Under the pieces are notes generated by a model that saw only the letters and a program-made list of their open reading frames with translations, was not told where the DNA came from and searched no databases. The position numbers and the translations under genes are program-made. A stretch of DNA of 64,000 nt from Paraburkholderia sp. BL23I1N1 (GTDB lineage Bacteria > Pseudomonadota > Gammaproteobacteria > Burkholderiales > Burkholderiaceae): positions 4,650,001 through 4,714,000 of the forward strand of contig NZ_RAPV01000001.1 of assembly GCF_003610295.1 (NCBI RefSeq). The letters run 5' to 3'. Shown one piece after another: positions 46,206 through 55,649 of this stretch. Numbering within the stretch: position 1 is the first letter of the stretch; each line of letters begins with the position of its first letter.

Positions 46206-47030
46206 TCAACCGCGTCGCGCCACCATCTCCGAGACGGTTTGCGCGGCTTGCTGCAACGGCTCCAGAAACGCCTTCACCATCTGCTTGGCCGAATTTCGCT
46301 GAGCGTTGCCGCTGATATTCATTGCCGCGATCACGCGCCCCTGGCGGTTGCGAATCGGCGCGGACAAGGAAATCAGACCGCCTTCCAACTCCTGGTCGAC
46401 GATTGCCCAGCCCTGGCGGCGCACCTGCGCGATCAACTTTTTCAGCTCTTCCTTGTCGGTCACCGTGCGCGGCGTGTGCGCGTAGAGCGGCGTCGAACCG
46501 AGGGTCGCGTCGAGCGCTTCGTCGTCGAGCGCGGACAGCAGTACACGGCCCATCGACGTGCAATACGCCGGCAAGCGGCTGCCGATTGACAGGTTGATGG
46601 TCATGATCTTATGCGTCGGCACGCGCAGCACGTAGACGATTTCGGTGCGGTCGAGCACGGCCGCCGAGCAACTCTCGTGAACCTGCGCCGACAGATTTTC
46701 CATGACCGGTTCGGCGAGATTCCAGAACGGCATCGAGGTCAGATACGCGAAACCGAGGTCGAGAATCTTCGGCGTGAGGCGGAACAGGCGGCCTTCGGCC
46801 TCCACGTAGCCGAGCGTCTGCAGGGTCAGCAGGATCCGGCGTGCGCCGGCGCGTGTCAGGCCGGTGGCCGTGGCGACGTCGGTGAGCGTCTGCTCGGGGC
46901 GCGCGGCATTGAACGCGCGGATCACCGAGAGGCCTCGCGCGAACGACTGCACATACGAGTCGCCCGGTTTGTCCGAGGCCGGCTCGGCGCTGGCGGAATC
47001 GGCAGAAGACGGTGGCAGGGCTTTGCTCAT
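46206..47030 (-). CDS. IclR-family regulator
   Basis: A 274-residue regulator. After a 25-residue acidic, Ser/Ala-rich lead the winged helix begins (SFARGLSVIRAFNAARPEQTL through TGLTRAGARRILLTLQTLGYVE), then the IclR effector domain, with CTSMGRVLLSALDDEALDATL and ISGNAQRN. It resembles the PcaR/PobR branch that controls beta-ketoadipate genes. The only such gene here is pcaF, 6 kb away. The ATG at 47030 follows AAGG; the frame is open to 47486. Confidence 0.88.
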   Translation of the reverse strand: MSKALPPSSADSASAEPASDKPGDSYVQSFARGLSVIRAFNAARPEQTLTDVATATGLTRAGARRILLTLQTLGYVEAEGRLFRLTPKILDLGFAYLTSMPFWNLAEPVMENLSAQVHESCSAAVLDRTEIVYVLRVPTHKIMTINLSIGSRLPAYCTSMGRVLLSALDDEALDATLGSTPLYAHTPRTVTDKEELKKLIAQVRRQGWAIVDQELEGGLISLSAPIRNRQGRVIAAMNISGNAQRNSAKQMVKAFLEPLQQAAQTVSEMVARRG

Positions 47031-47196
47031 GGGCCTTGAAAATGCGTTCGAAGAAGGGCGCACAGCATTCGCGCGGTTCAGCCGGCGCGACGCTGCGCAA
47101 AGGCGTGACGATAGCTTAAGCCTTCTGTTTCGCCAACTTTGAGCGCTTTTGCCAAAAACACTCAGGGTTTGCATGGATGCTGCTGAAGTCTCAAAT

Positions 47197-47210
47197 TTGT
47201 ATGATGACCC
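47197..47210. promoter_or_regulatory. Possible GntR half-site upstream of threonate operon
   Basis: TTGTATGATGACCC resembles FadR-type operators and shares TTGTATG with the candidate site before manD (26499). It lies 26-39 bp before the gntR start, suiting autoregulation. Confidence 0.3.
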
Positions 47211-47235
47211 GACAACATGATCCATCGGGAAATCC

Positions 47236-47940
47236 ATGTTCGACAAGATTCCGGCCCGCGCGCTGAGCGATACCGTCGCGCAGCAGTTGCTCAAGCAGAT
47301 CGACAAGGGCACCTTCGCGCGCGTCGGCAAACTGCCGACCGAGGCGGTGCTGGCGCAGCAGTTCGGCGTGAGCCGCACGGTGATCCGCGAGGCGATTTCG
47401 CGGCTGAAGAACGAAGGCGTGGTCGAGCCGCGGCAGGGCAGCGGCGTGTTCATCGCCGCGCACGGTGCAATCCGGCCGCTGCGCATCGACTACGCGGAGG
47501 CGGTTGAAGCGGGCTCGGTGCTGCAAATCCTCGCGTTGCGGCGGGCGATCGAGGCGGAAGTTGCCGCGGAGGCCGCCATGCGCCGCAGCGCCGCTGACAT
47601 GATGTCGATCGACGCCGCCCTCGCCAGGATCGACGAAGCGGAGGCCGGGGGCGAGAACGGCGTCGCCGAAGACGTCGCCTTCCATCGCGCCATCGCCGCC
47701 GCTACCGGCAATCCGTATTTCCTCAAGACGCTCATCTTCCTGAACCAGTATCTCGAAGCCGGCACCCTGGTCACCCGACGCAACGAAGCGCTGCGCGACG
47801 ACTTCTCACGGCAGCTGCGCGAAGAGCACGCGGCCATCGTCGCGGCGATCCGGGCGGGAGATCCGATGACGGCGCGTAACGCGGCGAGCACCCATATGAA
47901 CAACGCGGCGCGGCGGCTCGCGGAGGCGGGCATTAGCTGA
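47236..47940 (+). CDS. GntR/FadR regulator with FCD domain
   Basis: A 234-residue regulator. Winged helix: ALSDTVAQQLLKQIDKGTFA through FGVSRTVIREAISRLKNEGVVEPR. The FCD domain has metal-ligand histidine candidates in DVAFHRAIAAATGNPYFL and EEHAAIVAAI. It directly precedes ltnD and very likely controls the threonate/erythronate genes; similar regulators sit in this position in Cupriavidus and other bacteria. Confidence 0.88.
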   Translation: MFDKIPARALSDTVAQQLLKQIDKGTFARVGKLPTEAVLAQQFGVSRTVIREAISRLKNEGVVEPRQGSGVFIAAHGAIRPLRIDYAEAVEAGSVLQILALRRAIEAEVAAEAAMRRSAADMMSIDAALARIDEAEAGGENGVAEDVAFHRAIAAATGNPYFLKTLIFLNQYLEAGTLVTRRNEALRDDFSRQLREEHAAIVAAIRAGDPMTARNAASTHMNNAARRLAEAGIS

Positions 47941-48013
47941 ACCGAACCGGCTCGCGTTGAGACCGGTTGGGGTTCGGCGGAGCGCTTGCGGCTAATCAAT
48001 GTAGAGGTCAGGC

Positions 48014-48904
48014 ATGTCCAGAAATGTCGGCGTTATCGGTCTCGGGGCGATGGGCATGGGCGCCGCGCGCTCGCTCCTGCGCGCGGGCTTTCAGGTCCAC
48101 GCGTGCGATCTGCGCGGCGAAATCCTGCAAGCGTTCGTCGCGGCGGGCGGCATCGGTTGTGCGTCGCCTGCCGAGCTTGGCGCGCAATGCGAAGTGGTTG
48201 TCACGCTGGTCGTGAATGCCGCTCAAACCGAAACGGTGCTATTCGGTGCGCAAGGCGCGGTCGGCGCGATGAAACCAGGCAGCGTGGTGATCGCGAGCGC
48301 AACCGTGGCGCCGGACTTCGCGACCGAACTCGGCAAGCGCATCGAAGCGGCCGGTTTGCAGATGCTCGACGCGCCGGTGTCCGGTGGCGCGGTGCGTGCC
48401 GCGTCCGGCGAAATGACGATGATGACGTCCGGCCCGGACACCGCCTACGCCGCGTGCGAGGACGTGCTGGCCGCGATGGCGGGCAAGGTGTATCGGCTGG
48501 GTCCGGCGCACGGTGCGGGTTCGAAAGTGAAGATCATCAATCAGTTGCTGGCCGGCGTGCATATCGCCGCGGCCGCCGAGGCGATGGCGCTCGGTTTGCG
48601 CGAAGGCGTCGATCCCGATGCGCTGTACGAGGTCATCACGCATAGCGCGGGTAATTCGTGGATGTTCGAGAACCGCGTGCCCCATATTCTGAACGGCGAT
48701 TACACGCCGCTCTCGGCGGTCGATATCTTCGTGAAGGATCTTGGCCTCGTGCTCGATACCGGGCGGCGCTCGAAGTTTCCATTGCCCTTGTCGGCGGCGG
48801 CGCATCAGATGTTCATGATGGCGTCGACCGCGGGATATGCCGGCGAAGACGATTCCGCGGTGATCAAGATTTTCCCCGGCATTGATTTGCCGGTGGCGAA
48901 GTAA
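48014..48904 (+). CDS. ltnD: L-threonate dehydrogenase (beta-hydroxyacid dehydrogenase)
   Basis: A 296-residue NAD-dependent enzyme. Rossmann motif GLGAMGMG is at about residues 9-16; DAPVSGGAVRAASG is the substrate-binding block, and GAGSKVKIINQLLAG holds the catalytic lysine. LtnD oxidises L-threonate at C2 to 2-oxo-tetronate. Assignment over other 3-hydroxyisobutyrate dehydrogenases rests on the downstream otnK, otnC and otnI. AGAGGTCAGGC lies before the ATG. Confidence 0.87.
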   Translation: MSRNVGVIGLGAMGMGAARSLLRAGFQVHACDLRGEILQAFVAAGGIGCASPAELGAQCEVVVTLVVNAAQTETVLFGAQGAVGAMKPGSVVIASATVAPDFATELGKRIEAAGLQMLDAPVSGGAVRAASGEMTMMTSGPDTAYAACEDVLAAMAGKVYRLGPAHGAGSKVKIINQLLAGVHIAAAAEAMALGLREGVDPDALYEVITHSAGNSWMFENRVPHILNGDYTPLSAVDIFVKDLGLVLDTGRRSKFPLPLSAAAHQMFMMASTAGYAGEDDSAVIKIFPGIDLPVAK

Positions 48905-48918
48905 GCGCGGAGGCTGAC

Positions 48919-50232
48919 ATGACTACGTCGCACGGACGCGCGCTGCTGGGCTGTATCGCCGACGATTTCACCGGCGCGACCGATCTCGCCAACATGCTGG
49001 TGCGCGGCGGCATGCGCACGGTGCAGACCATCGGCGTGCCCGCGTCGAACGATGCCGTCGAAGCCGATGCGTTAGTCGTCGCGCTGAAATCACGCACGAT
49101 TCCCGCTGCCGATGCAATCGCGCAATCGCTCGCTGCACTCGACTGGTTGCGTGCGCAAGGATGCCGTCAGTTCTTTTTCAAATACTGTTCGACGTTCGAT
49201 TCGACCGACACAGGCAATATCGGCCCGGTCACGGACGCCTTGCTCGACGCATTGTCTTCTGAAGTAGCTGGAGCAAGGGTCTTCACGATCGCCTGCCCGG
49301 CGTTTCCCGAGAACGGCCGCACGATCTATCGCGGTTATCTGTTCGTTGCCGATACGTTGCTGAACGAGTCAGGCATGGAAAACCATCCGCTGACGCCGAT
49401 GCGCGATGCGAACCTCGTGCGCGTGCTGCAGCGGCAGACCGGATCGAAAGTCGGCCTGGTGCGTTACGACACCGTGGCAAAAGGCGTGTCGGCCGTACGC
49501 GAATCCTTCGATGCACTACGCGGCGTCGGTGTGCGAATGGCGATCACCGATGCGGTGTCGGACGCGGATCTGTACGTACTCGGCGAGGCCTGTGCCGACT
49601 TCACGCTGATCACGGGGGGCTCCGGTGTTGCGCTAGGTCTGCCCGGCAACTTTCGCCGTGCCGGGTTGCTCGCGGAAAGCAACGACGCCGCGCAATTGCC
49701 GCGTATCGAAGGATTGTCCGCGGTGCTGGCCGGCAGCGCGTCGAAAGCAACCCACGCGCAAGTAGCGGCCTGGCGCGAAACACGACCCGCGTTCCGTATC
49801 GATCCGCTAGCGGCGGCGCGTGGCGATCCGGTGGTCGAGCAGGCACTGGCCTTTGCCCAGCAGTACCTGGATAAGCGCGAAGCCGTGCTGATCTACACCA
49901 CCGCCACGCCCGACGAAGTCAAAGCGGTGCAGCGCGAGCTCGGCGTCAACGAGGCGGGGCACCTGGTCGAATCCACGCTGGCGTCGATCGCACGCGGTTT
50001 GCGCGAGCGCGGTGTACGCAAGTTCGTGGTGGCGGGCGGCGAAACATCGGGCGCCGTAGTGCAGGCGCTCGACGTGCGCACGTTGCGGATCGGCGTGCAG
50101 ATCGATCCGGGCGTGCCTGCCACCGCAACGACCGACGCCGAGCCGCTCGCGCTCGCGTTGAAATCCGGCAACTTCGGCGCGATCGACTTTTTCGAAAAGG
50201 CGCTGCGTCACCTCGATGGAGCCGCGCAATGA
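48919..50232 (+). CDS. otnK: 3-oxo-tetronate 4-kinase (DUF1537)
   Basis: A 437-residue four-carbon acid sugar kinase. The N-terminal domain starts LGCIADDFTGATDLANMLVRGGM, whose Asp-Asp-Phe-Thr-Gly motif binds substrate, and the C-terminal nucleotide-binding domain holds VVAGGETSGAVVQAL. It phosphorylates 3-oxo-tetronate at O4 with ATP. Spacing to ltnD is 14 bp, and it overlaps otnC by four bases. Confidence 0.9.
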   Translation: MTTSHGRALLGCIADDFTGATDLANMLVRGGMRTVQTIGVPASNDAVEADALVVALKSRTIPAADAIAQSLAALDWLRAQGCRQFFFKYCSTFDSTDTGNIGPVTDALLDALSSEVAGARVFTIACPAFPENGRTIYRGYLFVADTLLNESGMENHPLTPMRDANLVRVLQRQTGSKVGLVRYDTVAKGVSAVRESFDALRGVGVRMAITDAVSDADLYVLGEACADFTLITGGSGVALGLPGNFRRAGLLAESNDAAQLPRIEGLSAVLAGSASKATHAQVAAWRETRPAFRIDPLAAARGDPVVEQALAFAQQYLDKREAVLIYTTATPDEVKAVQRELGVNEAGHLVESTLASIARGLRERGVRKFVVAGGETSGAVVQALDVRTLRIGVQIDPGVPATATTDAEPLALALKSGNFGAIDFFEKALRHLDGAAQ

Positions 50233-50891
50233 CCAGCACGCCCGCACTTCACACGACGAATGAAGCACGAGTCCGCGAAGAAATCTGCGTGACCGGTGCG
50301 AGCCTCTATCAACGCGGCTATACAGTGGGCAGCGCGGGCAATATCAGCGCGCGCCTCGACAACGGCTGGCTGATCACGCCGACCGACGCCTGCCTCGGCC
50401 GGCTCGACCCGGCCGACATTGCCAAGGTCGATCTCGATGGCAACACGGTGTCCGGCGGGAAGCCGTCAAAAACGCTGGCGTTGCATCGCGGCATTTATGC
50501 ACGCAACAGCGAAACGCGCGGCATCGTTCATACGCATTCGACGCATCTGGTCGCATTGACGCTCGCCGGCGTATGGCGCGACAACGATGTCCTACCACCG
50601 ATCACCCCGTACTACGTGATGAAAGTGGGCCACGTCCCCCTGATTCGTTACCAACGGCCCGGCGATCCGCAAGTGGCCGCGCAGATCGCCGCACTTGCGG
50701 ATACCGTCCGTGCGGTTTTGCTTGAGCGTCTCGGCCCGGTGGTGTGGGAGCGCTCGGTGGCGCAGGCTTCGTATGTGCTCGAAGAACTTGAAGAGACCGC
50801 GCGCCTGTGGCTGATGACGAACCCGCGGCCCGCACCACTCGACGACGCGGCGCTCGACGAATTGTGGAGGGCGTTCGATGCGCGCTGGTAG
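50229..50891 (+). CDS. otnC: 3-oxo-tetronate 4-phosphate decarboxylase (class II aldolase family)
   Basis: A 220-residue AraD-like protein. YTVGSAGNISARLDNGWLITPT is the N-terminal signature and HTHSTH (H101, H103, H106) supplies zinc ligands. It decarboxylates 3-oxo-tetronate 4-phosphate to dihydroxyacetone phosphate. A 149-bp gap follows before otnI. Confidence 0.88.
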   Translation: MTSTPALHTTNEARVREEICVTGASLYQRGYTVGSAGNISARLDNGWLITPTDACLGRLDPADIAKVDLDGNTVSGGKPSKTLALHRGIYARNSETRGIVHTHSTHLVALTLAGVWRDNDVLPPITPYYVMKVGHVPLIRYQRPGDPQVAAQIAALADTVRAVLLERLGPVVWERSVAQASYVLEELEETARLWLMTNPRPAPLDDAALDELWRAFDARW

Positions 50892-51040
50892 ACAGGACCC
50901 GATTCTGATGATCGACGCGATGGCGGTGTGGCTCAATGAGGCGACACCCTCCCATCGCGAGATCGAAATCAATCCACCGTGGCTTTGCATCGATTGGATG
51001 CTTCCGCGCTGAACCAAACCGTTTTCAAGGAGTTGCCGCC

Positions 51041-51850
51041 ATGCCTCGCTTCGCCGCCAACCTGACCATGATGTACAACGAGCACGCGTTTCTCGACCGT
51101 TTCGCCGCCGCGGCAAAAGACGGCTTCAACGCAGTGGAGTTTCTGTTTCCGTACGATTTTCGTGCCGGGGAAATCAAGGCGCGGCTCGAAGCGCAGGGTC
51201 TGACTCAGGCGCTCTTCAATGCGCCGCCCGGCGACTGGGCCGGGGGCGAACGCGGCATTGCTTCGCTACCCGGTCGCGAAGACGAGTTTCGCCGTAGCAT
51301 CGAAACCGCGCTCGATTACTCGCGCGTGCTCGGCAATCGCAAACTGCATGTCATGGCCGGCCTGATTGGCGCGGATCAGCCGCGCGCGAAGCATCGCGAG
51401 ATGTATCTGAAGAATCTCGCCTATGCCGCGCAGGCCGCGCAAGAGGAGGGCATCACTGTCGTGATCGAGCCGATCAATACGCGCGATATGCCGGGCTTCT
51501 TTCTGAACCGCGAGGACGACGCGCAGGCGATTTGCGCGGAAGTCGGCGCGCCGAATCTCAAGGTGCAGTTCGACTGCTATCACTGCCAGATTGTCGAAGG
51601 CGACCTTGCGGTGAAACTCAAACGCGATATGGCAGGCATCGGCCATATTCAGGTCGCGGGCGTGCCGGAACGTCACGAGCCCAATATCGGTGAACTGAAT
51701 TATCCGTATCTGTTCGATCTGATCGATACGCTGGGCTATGACGGCTACGTCGGTTGCGAATACCGGCCGCGGGCCGGCACATCGGCAGGACTCGGCTGGC
51801 TCAAGCCGTATCTGCATAACGCTCGCCAGGAAGGTGGAACGACCTCATGA
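51041..51850 (+). CDS. otnI: 2-oxo-tetronate isomerase (hydroxypyruvate isomerase family)
   Basis: A 269-residue AP-endonuclease-like TIM barrel. [21 protein letters not shown] is the Hyi/OtnI N-terminus; [14 protein letters not shown] and [14 protein letters not shown] carry the metal-binding Glu and Asp-His residues; GCEYRP ends the barrel with a Glu ligand. It interconverts 2-oxo- and 3-oxo-tetronate. AAGGAG lies nine bases before ATG 51041, which decides against longer starts. It overlaps denD by four bases. Confidence 0.88.
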   Translation: MPRFAANLTMMYNEHAFLDRFAAAAKDGFNAVEFLFPYDFRAGEIKARLEAQGLTQALFNAPPGDWAGGERGIASLPGREDEFRRSIETALDYSRVLGNRKLHVMAGLIGADQPRAKHREMYLKNLAYAAQAAQEEGITVVIEPINTRDMPGFFLNREDDAQAICAEVGAPNLKVQFDCYHCQIVEGDLAVKLKRDMAGIGHIQVAGVPERHEPNIGELNYPYLFDLIDTLGYDGYVGCEYRPRAGTSAGLGWLKPYLHNARQEGGTTS

Positions 51851-52827
51851 AAGTACTGATTACCGGCGGCGCGGGTTTTCTCGGCCAGCGTCTCGCGCGC
51901 GAACTATTGGCGCGCGGCGCAGTGAAAGACGAGCACGGCAAGCCACAAGCGATCACCGAACTGGTGCTGCTCGACGTGGTGCGTGGAAGCGATTTCGGCG
52001 ACAGCCGCGTGCGCTCGGAAGTGGGCGATATCGCGGAGCGCAGTATGCTCGACAGCGTGATCGACGACAGGACCGCGGCGATCTTCCATCTTGCGGCGAT
52101 CGTGAGTGGACAGGCCGAGGCGGATTTCGATCTCGGCATGCGCATCAATCTGGACGCGTCGCGCTTGCTGCTGGAAATCTGCCGGCAGCGCGGGCACACG
52201 CCGCGGGTGGTATTCACGAGTTCGGTGGCCGTGTATGGCGGCGATCTACCCGAGGTCGTGCAGAACGACACCGCGCTGAATCCGCAATCGTCGTACGGCG
52301 CGCAGAAGGCGATCGCGGAGTTGTTGCTCAACGATTACACGCGGCGGGGTTTCGTCGACGGTCGGGTGTTGCGGCTGCCCACCATTAGCGTGCGGCCGGG
52401 CAAGCCGAATGCGGCGGCCTCGTCGTTCGCGAGCGGCATCATTCGCGAGCCGCTGAACGGCGAAACCGCGGTGTGCCCGGTAGCAGACACGACGCGCGTG
52501 TGGCTGCTCTCGCCGCGCAAGGCGATCGAAAGCCTGATCGCCGGACTCGAACTTGATTCCGCCGCGCTCGGCAACCAGCGCGTGTTGAATCTGCCGGGGA
52601 TTTCGGTGAGCGTCGACGAGATGGTGGCGGCGCTGTGCGAGGTGGCGGGCGAAGCGACTGCGCGGCGGATCGTGTGGGCGCCGGATGCGCGGGTGGAGAA
52701 GATTGTTGGCAGCTGGCCGGGGCAGTGGGATGCCTCGCGTGCCGAACGGCTCGGGTTGACTGGCGAGCGCAGCTTCGCCGATGTGATTCGCAGCTATATC
52801 GCCGACGAGGGTATTCAGATCCGCTGA
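51847..52827 (+). CDS. denD: D-erythronate dehydrogenase (extended SDR)
   Basis: A 326-residue NAD-dependent epimerase/dehydratase-like protein. [14 protein letters not shown] near residues 7-20 binds NAD, and [13 protein letters not shown] near residue 140 provides Tyr-xxx-Lys. DenD oxidises D-erythronate at C2 or C3 to the oxo-tetronate used by OtnI/OtnK. Its overlap with otnI and position at the end of the operon support this. Confidence 0.86.
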   Translation: MKVLITGGAGFLGQRLARELLARGAVKDEHGKPQAITELVLLDVVRGSDFGDSRVRSEVGDIAERSMLDSVIDDRTAAIFHLAAIVSGQAEADFDLGMRINLDASRLLLEICRQRGHTPRVVFTSSVAVYGGDLPEVVQNDTALNPQSSYGAQKAIAELLLNDYTRRGFVDGRVLRLPTISVRPGKPNAAASSFASGIIREPLNGETAVCPVADTTRVWLLSPRKAIESLIAGLELDSAALGNQRVLNLPGISVSVDEMVAALCEVAGEATARRIVWAPDARVEKIVGSWPGQWDASRAERLGLTGERSFADVIRSYIADEGIQIR

Positions 52828-53052
52828 AAGCGCGCGTGCCGAGGTGGGTGTTTCAAGGACATCGTGGACAGTGGAATGGTCCAGAGTCTCGTGCTGGCAG
52901 ATCTGGGGGCGCCTTTGCCGGCACGAGCGCGCCAATCTTCAGACCTTTTGCATACTTATTGCAGCAGGGCTGCCGCCTTGCAGGTATTCCCTAAGCCGAG
53001 GCCGGCTTCGCTTGACATGGTTTCGGCCACGCGCCTATTATCGTGTCTAATT

Positions 53053-53086
53053 GTTCGATATATGACCGTGTGTTCGTATATAGAAT
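53053..53086. promoter_or_regulatory. Candidate IclR/PcaR-type direct repeats upstream of pcaF
   Basis: The 462-bp gap 52828-53289 has no gene. Within it, GTTCGATATATGACC (53053-53067) and GTTCGTATATAGAAT (53072-53086) are two imperfect 15-bp copies spaced by four bases. They resemble the GTTCGATAATCGCAC-type sites of PcaR/PcaU regulators. They lie about 200 bp before pcaF; a downstream promoter is not obvious. Confidence 0.4.
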
Positions 53087-53289
53087 AAATGACCTGATTT
53101 CAGGGTTCATCGTTCACCATCCTGCGCTAAGCTGAATTGACGCGACGGCTGCCATGCAGCCGTTTCCCATTGCACTCGCCGGGTCGAGGCTGCGAAGCAG
53201 CCGGCTCGCGCGAGACGCAAACGGCCAGCGCCGCAATCGGGTATCCGCTGGCGGCAGAGCGCACACAGCACATCAACTGGAGACATCAC

Positions 53290-54492
53290 ATGACCGAAGC
53301 ATTCTTGTGCGACGCGATTCGCACCCCGATCGGCCGCTATGCGGGTTCGCTGTCGTCGGTTCGCGCCGACGAGCTGGGCGCGGTGCCGCTCAAAGCGCTG
53401 ATGGAGCGCAATAAAGACGTCGACTGGAATGCGATCGACGACGTGATCTACGGCTGTGCGAACCAGGCCGGTGAAGACAACCGCAATGTCGCGCGCATGT
53501 CGCTGTTGCTGGCCGGCTTGCCGCAAGGCGTGCCGGGCTCCACGGTGAACCGCCTGTGCGGCTCGGGCATGGACGCCGTCGGCATCGCCGCACGCGCGAT
53601 CAAGTCGGGCGAGGCCGCGTTGATGGTGGCGGGCGGTGTCGAAAGCATGAGCCGCGCGCCGTTCGTGATGGGCAAGGCCACCAGCGCGTTTTCGCGCCAA
53701 GCCGATATCTTCGACACCACGATCGGCTGGCGTTTCGTGAACCCGCTGATGAAGCAGATGTACGGTGTCGATTCGATGCCGGAGACCGGCGAAAACGTCG
53801 CAACCGACTACAAGGTCAGCCGTGCCGATCAGGACGCGTTTGCGCTGCGCAGTCAGCAGAAAGCCGCACGTGCACAACGGGACGGCACGCTCGCACAGGA
53901 AATCGTCGGCGTGACGATCGCACAGAAGAAGGGCGATCCGATCACCGTGTTGCAAGACGAACACCCACGCGAAACCAGCCTTGAAACGCTCGCCAAACTG
54001 AAGGGCGTGGTGCGCGCTGACGGCACGGTCACGGCAGGCAATGCGTCGGGCGTGAACGACGGCGCAGCGGCCTTGCTGCTTGCCAACGAGGAAACCGCGA
54101 AACGCTTCGGCCTCACGCCGCGTGCGCGCGTGCTGGGTATCGCAACGGCGGGCGTTGCACCGCGCGTGATGGGCATCGGCCCGGCGCCCGCCACGCAGAA
54201 GTTGCTGGCTCGCCTGAACATGACCATCAACCAGTTCGACGTGATCGAACTGAACGAAGCGTTCGCCTCGCAAGGGCTAGCCGTACTGCGCGCGTTGCGT
54301 GTCGCGGATGACGACGCCCGCGTGAATCCGAACGGCGGCGCGATCGCGCTCGGCCACCCGCTCGGCATGAGCGGCGCGCGTCTGGTCACGACTGCGATGT
54401 ATCAATTGCATCGCACGCAAGGCCGTTTTGCGCTGTGCACGATGTGTATCGGCGTCGGTCAAGGCATCGCCATCGCGATTGAACGTGTGTAA
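53290..54492 (+). CDS. pcaF: 3-oxoadipyl-CoA (beta-ketoadipyl-CoA) thiolase
   Basis: A 400-residue thiolase performing the last step of the beta-ketoadipate pathway, giving succinyl-CoA and acetyl-CoA. The nucleophile Cys90 is in STVNRLCGSGMDA; GGAIALGHPLGMSGAR holds the catalytic histidine; CTMCIGVGQG holds the second cysteine. PcaF assignment rather than acetoacetyl-CoA thiolase follows from the N-terminal EAFLCDAIRTPIGRYAGSL and the NQAGEDNRNVARM segment. No other pca gene is adjacent. Confidence 0.9.
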   Translation: MTEAFLCDAIRTPIGRYAGSLSSVRADELGAVPLKALMERNKDVDWNAIDDVIYGCANQAGEDNRNVARMSLLLAGLPQGVPGSTVNRLCGSGMDAVGIAARAIKSGEAALMVAGGVESMSRAPFVMGKATSAFSRQADIFDTTIGWRFVNPLMKQMYGVDSMPETGENVATDYKVSRADQDAFALRSQQKAARAQRDGTLAQEIVGVTIAQKKGDPITVLQDEHPRETSLETLAKLKGVVRADGTVTAGNASGVNDGAAALLLANEETAKRFGLTPRARVLGIATAGVAPRVMGIGPAPATQKLLARLNMTINQFDVIELNEAFASQGLAVLRALRVADDDARVNPNGGAIALGHPLGMSGARLVTTAMYQLHRTQGRFALCTMCIGVGQGIAIAIERV

Positions 54493-54591
54493 GAATTTGG
54501 AGCTTGCGCAGGGAAAGGGAAGTGCCTCTGCCTCAGCGTCGTTCGCGTTGAGACTGCGCGCATAGCGCTCCCGTGGTCGCATGATGAACAC

Positions 54592-54626
54592 CCCCTTCGC
54601 TCAGGCGACGGGGCTGTTTTATTTTG
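54592..54626 (+). terminator. pcaF terminator
   Basis: CCCC-T-TCGC, loop TCAG, GCGA-C-GGGG, followed by CTGTTTTATTTT. It lies 100 bp after the pcaF stop. Confidence 0.8.
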
Positions 54627-54810
54627 CACGGCGCATGGATTCACCGGCTATTGACGGTGTTTAATCGGTTTAAGTGACGGATTCCGATTGCATTGTGGCG
54701 AATGCCGTCGATAAAAATAATAATGCGCCGTCGATGCTGTCATGCAGTATGTGTTTAATGCTGTACGCATATCATGTATTGCCGCCGTATATGAATAGCC
54801 AACAAGATTG

Positions 54811-54952
54811 AAGCGGTGCGGTCAACCCGCAAGATGCCGCTGCAACGCCGCGCCGCGGCGTTTCGCATCACGCCGTCCGCTGATTTGAAAATCACAATAT
54901 AATCAATCGTAGCGTCTTGTAAGGCATGTACAAGCGTTGCGCCGCACCGCTT
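54811..54952. repeat. Long-range inverted repeat in an AT-rich gap
   Basis: The 566-bp gap between pcaF and the next gene holds no gene I can support and is AT-rich around 54640-54780. AAGCGGTGCGG (54811-54821) and CCGCACCGCTT (54942-54952) are exact 11-bp inverted arms 120 bp apart. Inside is CTTGTA-N7-TACAAG (54916-54934). It could be the edge of a miniature repeat element or a regulated leader. Confidence 0.45.
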
Positions 54953-55058
54953 TAATATGTGAAATCCTGAAGCTGTATGCATTCGCGGCGTTAATCGGCA
55001 TCCTGTCGTTTCAGATCGCCGTCACGCCAGATCGAACAATTTCTGGAGGAGAGCGTAA

Positions 55059-55631
55059 ATGAAGGCAGCGACAATTGGCGCAGTGTTGATGGTGGCGGCT
55101 TTCGCCGCAGCGCAGCCGGCGTGGGCGCAAGACGCAATGGCCAGTGCCGCGCAGGGCATCGTCAGCGCGGTGCAACCGGTGCATGTCAAGGCGCAGATCG
55201 TCGGTATCGATCAGGGTAGCCGCACGCTCACGCTCAAAGGGCCCGGCGGCAACGTGGTGGTCGTGCTGGTGAGCCAGCAAGTTGCCGGCTTCGATCAACT
55301 GAAGATCGGCGATCGGGTGGACGTGCTGTACAAGAATGCATTGCTGCTCAAGGCCGAGAAGGTCACCGGCGCAGACAAGGGCATTCGCGCGCGCGTCGAT
55401 ACGCAGGTGTACGCGCCGGCCTCGGGTGGCTTTGAATCCGCGCGTCAGGTCGAAGTGCTCGCCACCGTGCAGAAGATCGATCACAAGAAGCGCCTCGTCA
55501 CGCTGCGAGGCGCCTATCAGACCCAAACGCTCGAAGTCGGACCGGACGTCGATCTGAAGGGCGTCAAGGTCGGCGATACGATCCACGCGGTATTCGTTTC
55601 GGCAGCGGCCGTGCAGGTGACGCCGCAATAA
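55059..55631 (+). CDS. Exported protein with two tandem small beta-domains
   Basis: A 190-residue protein with a clear signal peptide (ending QPAWA). The mature part contains two similar units: VKAQIVGIDQGSRTLTLKG through LKIGDRVDVLYKNALL, and VLATVQKIDHKKRLVTLRG through VKVGDTIHAVFVSAA. Each has a strand, an acidic turn and an IGD/VGD motif, an OB-like pattern. I do not recognise a named function. TCTGGAGGAGAG precedes the ATG. Two hairpins follow. Confidence 0.65.
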   Translation: MKAATIGAVLMVAAFAAAQPAWAQDAMASAAQGIVSAVQPVHVKAQIVGIDQGSRTLTLKGPGGNVVVVLVSQQVAGFDQLKIGDRVDVLYKNALLLKAEKVTGADKGIRARVDTQVYAPASGGFESARQVEVLATVQKIDHKKRLVTLRGAYQTQTLEVGPDVDLKGVKVGDTIHAVFVSAAAVQVTPQ

Positions 55632-55649
55632 TTGGCGGCGCGGTCAACG

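Noticed and set aside
50908-51012. A 34-codon frame ([14 protein letters not shown]...) in the otnC-otnI gap
   Set aside because: No ribosome binding site, no signal or domain, codon use not clearly coding; most likely chance.
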